Assembly: GCA_030407085.1 (NCBI GenBank)
Contig: CM059582.1
Span: 24,503,001-24,567,000, forward strand
Length of the DNA stretch: 64,000 nucleotides
Direction: 5' to 3'
DNA from: Trichopria drosophilae
Lineage: Eukaryota > Arthropoda > Insecta > Hymenoptera > Diapriidae
Shown: one piece after another, positions 10,941 to 21,261 of the stretch
Position numbering within the stretch: position 1 is the first letter of the stretch
How the letters are laid out: each line of letters begins with the position of its first letter
The notes under the pieces: model-generated
The model's database searches: none
What the model was told of the DNA's origin: nothing
What the model saw: the letters and a program-made list of their open reading frames with translations, nothing else
Position numbers and translations under genes: made by a program

Positions 10941-11831
10941 GACAACCCGAAAATCGAGTCTATGAAATACACCTGTGACAAATTTGAAAAAAAAATTGTT
11001 TTGACTCATCAATTTCTGCTCTAAAAGACATTTTTTGTTTTCATAATGTTACTACATTTTTTCAAATTAATTACAAAATTAAACGAAAATTAGGGTGAAC
11101 ATAAAAAACAATTTCTAAATATTTACATTCATCAATCTATTTTTTAAATATCCATTTTCTTCGAAAAAAAAGGATTTTTACAAAAATAATAATAATAATT
11201 TATTCAGGTTTATATTATACGATGTGGTTATTTATCCAGTATTTACAAAGGGTGATTTACACAGTGCAAAATAACTTTCAATACTTATCCGCAATAATTT
11301 GAAAAATCTGCAGTCAAGGGTAGGACTGCCCTATATTTCTAATCGCAAATACTAACTACGTAAAAAAATTAATAAATTTAAAAAATAATAAAATACATAC
11401 AATAATAATAATAAAAGACAAGATTCAAAAATTTGCCATTTTCTGTTTTTTTTTTAAGCGAGTGAATATAAAATAATTTATGGGGATTAACACAGCAACA
11501 CAAAAAAAAAATTATTGTTTCGGCCTGGCCGCATGGGTATCTCACTATGTATACATGTATATCAAGTTTCAAACGTTGGAGTCCAACGAAAAAAAATTTT
11601 TCAGTCTTCGGCATAAGTAGACCTCCAAAACGATGAAAAACAAATTTTCGAACGCTGGGGAATCGGTGGTGGGGGTAATAAAAAAAACTCAAAAACCAAA
11701 AAAAGTCGTCTAAAACCCGTAATTTATTTAGCATATGGAAGTTTTGATCGATCAATGATCGAAATTTTTTTTCTTTTTTTTTTTGTGTTTAAACAATCTA
11801 AAATAGCAAAATAATAACTTCCTATAAAGGA
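10941..11831 (-). other. AT-rich core sequence with a possible LINE 3-prime tail at 11187
   Basis: (AAT)n at 11187-11205 followed by TTTATTCAGGTTTATATTAT reads, on the minus strand, as ...GAATAAATTATTATT, similar to a LINE 3-prime end with polyadenylation signal. No coding remnant was found upstream of it. The 125-codon minus-strand ORF at 11378-11755 has no recognisable domain and is full of low-complexity runs. Confidence 0.35.
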
Positions 11832-12136
11832 AAATCGATCAAGTAGAGGCGAATGAGACGTAAATTTTACAAGTCCGTAACTTTTGTAAAAATAATTTCT
11901 ACCAGTTTTAACTAATAGAGGGTATTAATATAACCGTAATTAATCTACCAATAAAAGCATTAAGCTACAGTATGGTCGGAAAGTGTTCATTTTCGAACTT
12001 GGAGATTGTGAAAAATCGATCAAGAGCGGGCGGATGAGGCGTAAATATTACAAGTTCATAACTTTTGTAAAAATAATTTCTACCAGTTTTAACTAATAGA
12101 GAGTATTAATATAACCGTAATTAATATACCATTAAC
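11832..12136. repeat. Two direct copies of a ~125-bp unit, spaced ~181 bp
   Basis: AAAAATAATTTCTACCAGTT TTAACTAATAGAG and following bases through ATATAACCGTAATTAAT occur twice (near 11891 and 12072), preceded in both cases by AATCGATCAAG. No gene. Confidence 0.75.
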
Positions 12137-12299
12137 CCGTTTCGTCCTGAAATGCCGTAAATTTTGAATTCTTTTCATCAGGTGCTTCCTTAGGGAAAAA
12201 ATCACTCAATCGTTTTGATATAACCATACCTATTGTATTTTTCCGCGAACGAAAATTGTGAACTTTGAAAAAATTTGTTCAAATAATCGTATTTTTGCA

Positions 12300-13138
12300 C
12301 AGGAAATCGTGTTCGGAACAAGCTAAGTCTCTGTATCTGGTGGAGTAATTAGTTACACTAAAAGATAGGAAGGTTATTAATTCTCCATTCAAAATGGCGG
12401 ATTCAAAATGGCGGACCTCAGTCAAAATTTTTTTGAAAAATTTCTGGACGACCTAATTCAAAAGCTACGAGCTTTAAAAAAAAAATGTTAAGAATGAAAA
12501 GATCTTAGAATTCATTGAGAAATATAGTGGAATTTTTTCAGATTTTTTAAATGAAGTTTTTCAAATTTTTTTTTTTAATTTTTTTCAAAATTGTAATTTA
12601 TTTAAGAAAAATTCTGAACAAAATTTAGTACATTTTCTGATAAATTCTAAGAGATTTTTGTTCTTTGCAATTCTTTCCAAAAGTTGATGCTTTTCGAGGA
12701 AATGAATTTCAAATATTATAGTTTAAGATTTTTCTTTTTCGAAAACTATCAAGTTTTGGGAAAAAATGCATAGAATAAAAAATTCTTAGAATTAATCAGA
12801 GAATGCACTAAATTTTGTTCACAATTTTTTGAAAAAAAAATTACAATTTTGAAAAGAATTTTGAAAAAAAATTTTTTTAAATTCATTTAAAAAATCTGAA
12901 AAAAATCCACTATATTTCTCGACGAATTCTAAGAATTTTTTATTGTTAGCATTTTTTAAAACAAGCTCATGATTGTTCAGTTAGAGCGTCCAGAAATTTT
13001 TCAACAAAATGTTCACTGAGGTCCGCCATTTTGAATCCTCCAATTTGAATGGTGAATTAATAACCATCCTATCTTTTAGAATAACTATTTACTCCACCAG
13101 ATACAGAGATTCAGCTTGATTCGAACACGGTTTCCTGT
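12300..13138. repeat. Long foldback element (839 bp, ~410-bp arms)
   Basis: Begins CAGGAAATCGTGTTCGGAAC and ends with the inverse of CAGGAAACCGTGTTCGAATC. The arms match through CTCTGTATCTGGTGGAGTAA, the AAAATGGCGG dispersed motif and ACTATATTTCTC-like segments to a centre near 12720. AT-rich, without an ORF. Confidence 0.8.
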
Positions 13139-14398
13139 TGAGGTCGGTTAAACCCCAGCACGTATTGTAAATATGTAATTTAAAGTTGATCACTTAACAC
13201 AAAATAACTTAAGTAACATTTAACGGTTTTTATGGAACAAAACAATTTGTTCAAGGATCAAAAGAGATTGTCACAATTTTTATTCGAGCACCACTGAATT
13301 GGACGTTAAAAATTACTGTACAAACAATTTTTTTACTCCTGCATTTTAGCGCGAAAAAAATTAGTTTTTTTTCGAAAAATGCTTCTCTTTTTACTATATG
13401 GATGTAAAAATGTAACAAAAATTAGGGGGAACATAAGAACAAATCTTGTAAATAATTACGTGAAGTTAAAAAATAATAATCTTCTTTTCCGTGTATTGTT
13501 TTCTTAAGTGAAAATATTTTTTGATGAAATGACATTCTTTCTTGAATTGCGGAAATAATTAAACATTGTAGAAAATAAAATCCATATAAAATTACGTTTC
13601 GACCTATTTATTTTTTGTCCTCTTCAGATTAACTTGAGTTAAAATAGACTCTTCTTATTTGTCAATGATTAAAATCAATAAATAAATAAATAAAAAACAC
13701 TTCAATGGGTTCAGTCCATATTTAACAAGAACGAGGGATATACACAGACATCACGAGTAGATATTAAAAAATTTAATGTTTTTTATAAAGAAAAATTTAT
13801 TTGTTAAACAAAATTTTTTACATTTTTAATTGTAGCACGACTGAATTCTACGTTCTAAAATTCGGAAAGAAAAATTGATTTCGAATTCGTTAAAGGGGTT
13901 TTTCGTGCAGTTCATTTTTTGGTTGCTCCTCTCCTTTTGGAGATTCCAGTCGGAACAGTCGGTAAGGTAGTAATTTACCTTGATAATCACACATTAAAAA
14001 TAATTGAATCGATTTTTCAAAAATGTGGGCTCAGTACTGAAAATTGTAAACAACATATCATGTCTTAAAAAATATGGAATACATTGGCTAAGAATTCGTC
14101 TAGAATCATTCGGAATAGATGATTTTTCCTTATTCCGCCGGACGGTTTCTTATCAAACTCGCTTATCATTTTTCAGCACATCATGTGTAATGTTTACAAT
14201 TTACAGTGTATAGCCCTTTTTTGGGTAATAGATTAATAAAATAGATTCGATCTATATAATATCACTTTTTTACCGTCCATTGTTGTCTTATCGACTAAGC
14301 CGAATGGAATAAGGTCGCTGATTATGAATCTGAATTCCATAAATTTAAAACAACGGACACAATTAACAGGGTTTATAGTTAATGCGTAAACTGGTCAT
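13139..14398. other. AT-rich core sequence; one hammerhead-like motif at 13595-13627
   Basis: No gene recognised. The minus strand at 13595-13627 contains CTGAAGAGGAC ... GGTCGAAACG, discussed with the other copies of this motif. The ORF at 14004-14213 shows no domain. Confidence 0.4.
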
Positions 14399-14565
14399 AT
14401 GTTAGGATTAATAGGTTCTCTGGTGCATTGTGAACGATGCAGAACGGTGAAGGGATTCATCTTCCACCCCCATCAACAATACTTCAGAGAATTGTTGATG
14501 GTTACGTGTACAATCACGACAACGTTAATGAGAAGAGGAATAAAACGTAAGCATTTTGCCAGTGT

Positions 14566-15263
14566 CAGGTTACGCTCGAGAGCCCTTATACCTTGCTATG
14601 GGGTATTTTTATCCGAGACAAGCAATTAAACAGGAAAATGATTTAGCAATTAATGTACCTTTCAGATACGTCAGATGCCAAGACCGCAAAAATTGTAAAG
14701 GACGCGGGTATTTTTTGGGAGACATGTCGCCCGAAAACTTTACATTGACACACATCCATACGCACGCATCGAAACCTAGTGCACGAAGAGAGGCCCAATT
14801 TCGCAATGCACTCGCACAAAGTGTCATGAACAACACCCACGAAGGAAACAAGCTCATATATGACAGGGTCCGCATAGAGTAAGTTGAAGATAACGAGGCT
14901 CACTCGCAAAATGAAATACGACAGTCAATTTAATAACAAATGATATTTGAAGTACTAATCTTTTTTACTACGATGCTGAAGGCAGCCACCTGGGAAATCC
15001 AGTAGCGTAGTAATAAGTCTTCAGAACATATACTTCTTTATCCCTACAATTATTGAAACCCTATAATTTCAGCACTTTTGCGAGTGAGTCTCCTCAAAGG
15101 CAACAGTTTATATTCAATTTAATTACAATCGAACATCATTACATCAAAAGTTTTTATCAGTCATCCAGAAGCTGCTGTGGAGCTTACGTTTAAAAGAGTG
15201 GAGTCCATGATGAACCGTATTAGGAAGAAATTCATTCAGAGACTGTTCATCACCATTATCTGA
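14566..15263 (+). pseudogene. FLYWCH-type zinc-finger protein fragment, two exons
   Basis: Exon A (about 14566-14878) reads a FLYWCH-like module: a glycine-aromatic start (SGYAREPLYLAMGYFYP), then RYVRC...KNCKGRG, then HIHTHAS, i.e. the C...C...H-x-H zinc ligands, followed by a helical tail with FRNALAQSV and IYDRVRI. A consensus donor (ATAGA|GTAAGT at 14879) and acceptor (TTTTTATCAG, ending at 15160) join in phase to exon B (15161-15263), which reads HPEAAVELTFKRVESMMNRI and ends at TGA. This tail is typical of FLYWCH proteins in insects (mod(mdg4)-type exons and MULE-derived proteins). No start codon or other domain is visible; 14460-14549 may hold a second degenerate start. It is a captured gene fragment or a remnant of the element's own protein. 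Confidence 0.6.
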
Positions 15264-15473
15264 ATTGCAGTACGAAGATATTGAATATCTTGAATTTTAA
15301 AATAATCGTAACTGCATTTGTTACTTATAAACTTTAAATTTTATAATTTGTTAAATTACAAATATAACTATTAACGTTAATGTAAAATGAAAATTATGTC
15401 TGCTAAATCAGTCATTATAGAAAATTTGTTCATACAAATCACGGCATGTCAGTCTCGAAAATGCCAATAATAC

Positions 15474-17626
15474 TTATTTTATAAACGCAGATAATTTTAC
15501 ACGTGGGTATTCCATATTATTAATAAAGCGATTGAATGCCTTAGCGGCTATGTAATCGTAACATTGTCTTGAAACGGTTTTGATCCTTTTAGGTACATTA
15601 GCTAATTTATTTTTTCGTCCTAGTGTGAACCATGCTGGTGTTAAACGACAATAAATTATTTTTTAAGACATAGGTAAGTGAAGCTTGAACATATCTCTGT
15701 CTTATATCTAATAACTCAAGATCAGCATATATATTGTATGTCGGATATAGTCTATTTTTACCTAGAATAACTTTTAGTATTCTCTTCTGTATTACTTCTA
15801 ATTTAGTTAAATATTTATTATAAAGTCCACCCCAAACAACAATTCCATAGTGAAGACGGGAAGAAAAAAGAGCATGATATGTACTTAATAGTTGATCATA
15901 GTTTAGAATTTTTTTCAACCTGACTGCTGCATAAGATAAGTACCTAAGTTTATTTAGAATAATTTGGGTGTGATAGTCCCATTTCATGCGCGAATCAAAT
16001 TCTATGCCGAGGTACCTTGTATGCAGTTCTTGGCGTATTTGAGGACATTGACAGTAGTTAAAATTACTATTACAGCTCGAGTTACTATGTCGTTTGACAC
16101 ACCAGTTCCTTGGTATACTGTCATGGTAGTACCCAAATGGAACGATTACAGTCTTCTCTGGGTTTACCGTCAGATGATTGTCGGCAAACCAGGAGCACAC
16201 CGAGTTAAACCTGTCCGACGCCGTTTTGGACAGGTCCTTCCACGATTTCCCTTTCATATATATCACTGTATCATCCGCAAAAGCCAGTACTTCATCGTTA
16301 ACTACATCAAACAAGTCGTTAATATATATTAGGAACAATAAAGGTCCCAATATCGACCCTTGCGGTACTCCACGGGATATTAAACATCTCTCGCTGATAT
16401 TGTTTCCTACTTTAGTACTTTGGTATCTGTCTGAAAGATAACTTTCAATTAATTTTAATGGAAAACCCCTTACACCAATATTATACAGTTTTTTAATTAA
16501 TATTGTAGGGTCCAACGTATCAAACGCTTTTGCCAAATCAACGAATATGGCTGCACAAGGTTCTCCGGGTTCAAGTGCTAAGTATATATTCTTTGCTAAT
16601 TCTTCAATAGCCGTCTGAGTGGATTTCCCCCGTATGAAACCAAATTGCTTTTTATTTAATATGCTATGTAAAGTTAAAAATTTTGAGATTCTATTTTTAA
16701 GACTAACTTCAAAAAGTTTTGAAATTATAGGCAATAGGGAAATAGGTCTTTAATTTGCTATTTGCGTCCTGTCACCTGTTTTATAAATTGGTATTATTAT
16801 TGAATATTTGAAATGAAAAGGGCATATTGCAGTTAAGAAGGCTAGGTTGATAATGTATGATACTGGTCCTGATAGGAATTCTGTAAAATTTCTGTATATT
16901 ATTGGTGTTATTTTGTCATGACCCGGTGACTTATTAATTTTGAGACGTTTCATGTAATTAGCGATTTCTCCTGGTGTTGTATCGAATAACACTATCGAGT
17001 TTTTCACCGATTTTTTACAACTAGTAACTAGATCTGAATTTTTAAACTTAGCTGCCAAACCAGCTCCCACTCGAGAAAAGTACTTATTAAATACGGTAGC
17101 TATTTCATTTTTGTCAGATACTAACTTATCATTAACCCTTACATTAAGGAAGTTTGTTTTATTAGTTGGATTACCTTTTACTATTTCATTTATTGCATTC
17201 CATAATTGCCGTTTATCCGTTCCTGCTTTCATTACCTTTCTTGAGTGGTAGTTCATTTTAACTTCCTTAACTAACCTAACTATATTATTCCTAGCTTTAA
17301 TATAATCATCACGAGCCTTGTTCTTATAGCTACTATTTGTCATTTGTTTCCATTTTTTATACAATTTATCACGTTTACCCATTTGGTCTATCAAGTATTG
17401 AGATAACCACTCCTTCTTCTTTCGATGCGAAGTAACGATTCTGGTTACTGTTGATGATTCAATGTGTTGAGTGAGTCTCTTGATGAATTGATCGGTTACT
17501 AAATTCACATCGGTCTCATTATAAACTACATCCCAGGTTTCCTGTCGTAGAGCTGATCCGAGAGTTTTATAGTTCACAAGGGAGTACGACGTTCCGTCCT
17601 TCCTCGATACGTTAGCTTCTAGGTCC
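15474..17626 (-). pseudogene. LINE reverse transcriptase, right-arm copy
   Basis: Minus-strand copy of the LINE at 4611-7035, lacking the endonuclease end. The ORF enters at KDLEANVSRKDG directly from a T-rich stretch at 17627-17640, the deletion junction. It keeps FVDLAKAFDTLD, GVPQGSILGPLLF and FADD, and carries the same TAA before the RPISLLP motif and the same A-run frameshift as the left copy. Only scattered substitutions separate the two (for example A/T in STQ[A/T]A and T/S in RYL[T/S]YA). Not functional. Confidence 0.9.
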
Positions 17627-18455
17627 TTTTTTTTTTCTTTTTTCTTTTCATAATAACGATCATGCTTATCAAATTGTTTATTGGACAATTTAATAGTACA
17701 TTTTTAAAATTTATTTTGGCACACGTAATGTTAAAGCAAATACTAAAATACTCTGTTTTGATTCCCACAACATTTATTCCATTAAATATTATTAATTCTG
17801 GCTTTACAGCATTTTTATACAAATATATTTAAGTTGCAATCCTAATTAAAAGAATTATTATTATTATAAAAGCAGTTTCGTTGGATTCAATACATTGCCT
17901 ATTGTCATCCATTAGCAAAAATTTCCGTACTATAATCGCGAATAAGAAAATTTTGATTTTTTTTATGTGAAAAATGTATAAATTGAACTTAAATCATAAA
18001 AGTTGAACAAAAAGAATTATTAATTAACTTCTGAAATCTGAATTTAGAATTCTTTGGTTCGATGTATATGACTGAATCGCATTTTATAGATTTTCAATAT
18101 TAAAAACACTCGAATTGGTTAAAATACAATAACAATTGATATTGGATTGCATGAATAAATTTAATACATTGCTTTTGCATATCTCCTTAAAAGAAGTAAA
18201 GTTTCTTTAATATATTAATTAAGAAATTAAGAATTTCAGACATGTCAATAAGTTAAAAATATTTTTGAAAAATAAATGATTAAAATAATGATTCTTTTAG
18301 TTAGGGTTACAACTGATATAGTTTTATAAAAATAATTCAAAGCCAAAATAAATGAAGAAAACATAAACATATGTTAAATTATCTGATAAATAATTTTCAT
18401 ATACACAATCTTTATTATGCAAATAAATAAGAAAAAAAGGAATTTTGTTGAAAAA
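17627..18455. other. Right-arm AT-rich interval, with deletion junction at its left end
   Basis: Counterpart of 3504-4311 in the left arm. The junction at 17627-17640 fuses the T-run next to the lost inner tRNA-like unit to the LINE interior. Confidence 0.6.
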
Positions 18456-18541
18456 AAAAAAAAAATAAATCGTCCCGTACTGGGCGCGAACACCAAAAAA
18501 CTGCGCCACATTCCAGCACTTTAACCACTAGGCTACCAAGC
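18456..18541 (-). repeat. tRNA-like pol III unit (right arm, outer)
   Basis: Inverted copy of 3411-3503: on minus, TTGGTAGCCTAGTGGTTAAA (A-box match), GGTGTTCGCGCCCAGTA (B-box match), then a T-run. Its inner partner is deleted in this arm. Confidence 0.5.
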
Positions 18542-19282
18542 ATTACGAAATTATGTATGTAGTAATGTTGTATATGAACATCGGCAGAAGAAATTTGTTT
18601 AATGAAAAAATAATTAACATTAACAAGAGAAATAAAGAAAGCAATCTATATGTAATATTGAAAATTACATAATTTTAAAAATTGAAAAAAAAAAAATTAT
18701 TCAGGATAGTTGAAACTTGGCTAGCATATTTTTGAGCATATTTTTGAGCATATTTTTGTTCATACAATGAAATTAATATCTTATTATCAATATTATTTTT
18801 AATTAATTATTCTTTATCGAATTGAATTTACATTAAAAAATAATTCATTTCGATTAAAACAACTTGATTTATGAAAGTATGAATTTTCCTGATAAATAAC
18901 AATAATTAATTGAATCTTCATTTTGAATTTCGCGCCTAGATTTATTCCAAAATCATAAGAGAAATGAAAATTCAGGATCGAATCGGGAGCCACATATTAT
19001 ATTTATGTTCTTTATAGTATAGAAATTCGCGGAAGGATACGTTCGGCAAATTTCCTTTTAACAGCGTCTGCAGAGCTCACACAGGCACGCCGACTTTGCT
19101 AGTGTAAGTGCGGTGGGGATATCACACGGGCACGTCGACTTTGGTAGTGTGAGTGCGCAGGAGAAATTGGAAGGGGTCGAAGGGGACGAAATCTCCGTGG
19201 CTGGAACGCGGTGGGGATGTGAATTCTCCTGCTCTGGACACTCTTCTTTACCGACCGGAGCAGTACTGGGGCAAGAACATTT

Positions 19283-19442
19283 GTCGGCAAAACGACGGTT
19301 CGGCAAATCGAATTTCGACAAATCGACATTCGTCAACTCGATTTTCGGCAAATCGAATTTCGGTAAAACGATTTTCGGCAAAACGATTTTCGGCAAAACG
19401 ACGGTCGGAAAAACGAATTTTCGGCAGAACGATATTCGGCAA
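19283..19442 (-). repeat. 15-bp tandem array, right arm, one unit longer than left
   Basis: Same array as 2527-2672, with CAAAACGATTTTCGG present twice in a row where the left arm has it once. This is the only clear length difference between the arms outside the deletion. Confidence 0.85.
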
Positions 19443-19456
19443 CTCGCTATCACCCC

Positions 19457-19464
19457 CATGTCGC
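19457..19464. repeat. Right 8-bp target-site duplication, CATGTCGC
   Basis: Direct copy of 2505-2512, immediately outside ...CTCGCTATCACCCC. Confidence 0.8.
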
Positions 19465-19834
19465 TGTAGCACAGGTACATATAGGGCCTCTTCAATCCGT
19501 CAAACTTCGCATCGAATAAAAGGTGACAATAGTGATTTAAATCCGTTAATGATACTTTAATAATTAATTTCAAACTAAAAATATTGTTTTATTTACATAA
19601 CATTTAGATGAGACGATTTTCGGAATATACAAATCTTTATGAAATCGTTTCTAAATATATATAAGTAATTCTCAATTTTGAGTTTTGGAGTCCTATTATT
19701 AAACAGCTGTATTTATTATTTACAGGATTAATCAGGATATTTAGTAACCGAAGGAATGAAGTCATATTCAAAGTTGTGTTATTTTTTGAGGTTAGGAGAG
19801 TAGACATTTAATTCTATTGTGTTTACGACTCCAA
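19465..19834. other. Original upstream flank of UBA2; partly duplicated sequence
   Basis: Continues the pre-insertion sequence beyond the target duplication. The part from 19661 (ATAAGTAATTCTCAATTTTG) is repeated at about 21676-21800. No ORF of interest. Confidence 0.5.
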
Positions 19835-20958
19835 AAAAATGGAGGTAAATCTTCGGAAAGACGTCCTCCCTCGGAAAAAAATCGTAATTAGGTTTTTCCG
19901 AAGTATTTTTGCCTCCTGAATCCGAATATGATGGTAAAATTTGGCGCTAAGGTTATATTAAAGCAGCTATCTTGAAAAAACGCGCTTTTTAAAATTTTTT
20001 TTTGTATTTATCTTGAAAACTACGGGTCTAACAAAAAAATGTGTGAAACAAAAAATGTAGGGCATGTAATTCTCTACAAAAAGGGTTGTATGCACTGTTT
20101 TCGTAATATCAACGGTAAACCCGCAAATCACAGATGAAAATGCCCATAATGAGTTTGTGCAATATACAGGTAATACAGTAGGACCTCTCTTATTCGAACC
20201 TCTCTTATTCTAATTGTCCAGCCTGTCTTATTCTAATCGTTCCCCCACAAATCTTCTTCCCACTATTACACGAAAAGTCGACGAAAAATATTGTCCACGA
20301 ATCACAAGCTCGTAAGCAAAGTAAGTGGGGGTAAGGGGAAAATTAGAATAAGAGAGGTCGGCGCCATCTTGAACAACTTTACTAATTAGAATAGGAGAGG
20401 TCCTACTGCAGGGTGTTCAAAAAATTGTTGTAGAGTAGGCGTTTCTACAGAAAAATGATTTAGACGAAACTTTTAGGAAATGACCCTGGGCTTTCAATGA
20501 TGACTTTTGCTGTGAAATTGACCTTAATCTTCTAGGTCTTTTGAAGGTCAAATCGAATGAGTGTCGAATTAATGTCGAATTAATGTCGCTATCAATATCG
20601 GAATACGTACTTCACGTAGGTTCAATTATTACTGACATCTGTTGGTTGGAGGTTAGGCTAGTATTTAGTAGCTTTTGCGACTACGAAAAAAATGCATAGA
20701 ACCTTTTTGGTACAGAATTATATGCCCTACATTTTTTGTTTGACATATTTTTTTGTCAGATCCGTAGTTTACATTATAAATAAAAAAAACTAAAAAATAA
20801 CGCGCTTTTTAGCGTTTTTTTCAAGATAGCGGCTTTAATATGTCTGAGCGCCAAATTCTACCATCATATACGGATTCAGAAGGCAAAAATACGTCGGAAA
20901 AACCTTGTTACGATTTTTTTCCGAGGGAGGACGTCTTTCCGAAGGTTTACCAAAATGG
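19835..20958. repeat. Foldback element (1.1 kb, ~260-bp arms) with a MITE nested inside
   Basis: Left arm from AAATGGAGGTAAATCTTCGG (through GACGTCCTCCCTCGGAAAAA, ATCTTGAAAAAACGCG and ATGTAGGGCATGTAATTCT) matches the right arm 20690-20958 in inverse orientation. The 79-codon plus-strand ORF at 20840 lies wholly in the right arm and is not a gene. Confidence 0.8.
20176..20408. mobile_element. Pogo-like MITE, family A, copy 2
   Basis: CAGTAGGACCTCTCTTATTC ... GGTCCTACTG, preceded by TA and followed by CA (a decayed TA duplication). Same family as 797-1022 and 38215-38445. It sits between the arms of the 19835-20958 foldback. Confidence 0.8.
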
Positions 20959-21261
20959 AATTTCTCATAAGATTCTCATGAGAATCCTACTTAAAATTTT
21001 TCGCAGGGAAGTTGACATTTACAAAGGTAAAAAAGTAATATTCATAGTACCTATGCAAATTAACAATAATATTGCGTAAAAGTCCTTCTTGTAACATGGA
21101 CAACATTGGGTCCCACTCTGCAAGTTGTAAATTTACATTTCCATTTTTTACAGTGTATTGTGTTTCAAACGACTCCAAAAAATGGAGTTTGGAGTATGTT
21201 TATAGAGAATTCAATTGTGCATTCCAATTTTTTAAAACTTTGATTTTCTAACCTCAAATTT

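Larger units (their letters stand above)
2513..19456. mobile_element. Giant foldback element (16.9 kb) with 4-4.6 kb inverted arms
   Basis: The sequence from GGGGTGATAGCGAGTTGCCG at 2513 inward is repeated in inverse orientation from 19456 inward, apart from a 0.56-kb deletion in the right arm and one extra 15-bp unit. The whole is bracketed by CATGTCGC on both sides, an 8-bp target duplication. Long arms with short tandem repeats near the ends recall the Drosophila FB/foldback (MULE-related) architecture; MULEs also make 8-10 bp duplications. The core (7086-15423) contains FLYWCH-type exons, a domain also found in MULE transposases, but no transposase catalytic domain is seen. hAT and P elements also make 8-bp duplications, so the superfamily is open. 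Confidence 0.75.
15424..19456 (-). repeat. Right arm of the giant inverted repeat
   Basis: Inverted copy of 2513-7085 with very few substitutions seen by eye. Differences: a ~0.56-kb deletion removing the inner tRNA-like unit and the LINE endonuclease end, and one additional 15-bp unit. The inner end lies at 15424, inside the copied LINE 3-prime UTR. Confidence 0.9.

Noticed and set aside
2513..19456. Large inverted repeat as an assembly artefact
   Set aside because: The arms differ by a deletion, an extra 15-bp unit and substitutions, and exact 8-bp direct repeats flank the unit. An artefactual fold would not produce these. It still deserves read-level confirmation.
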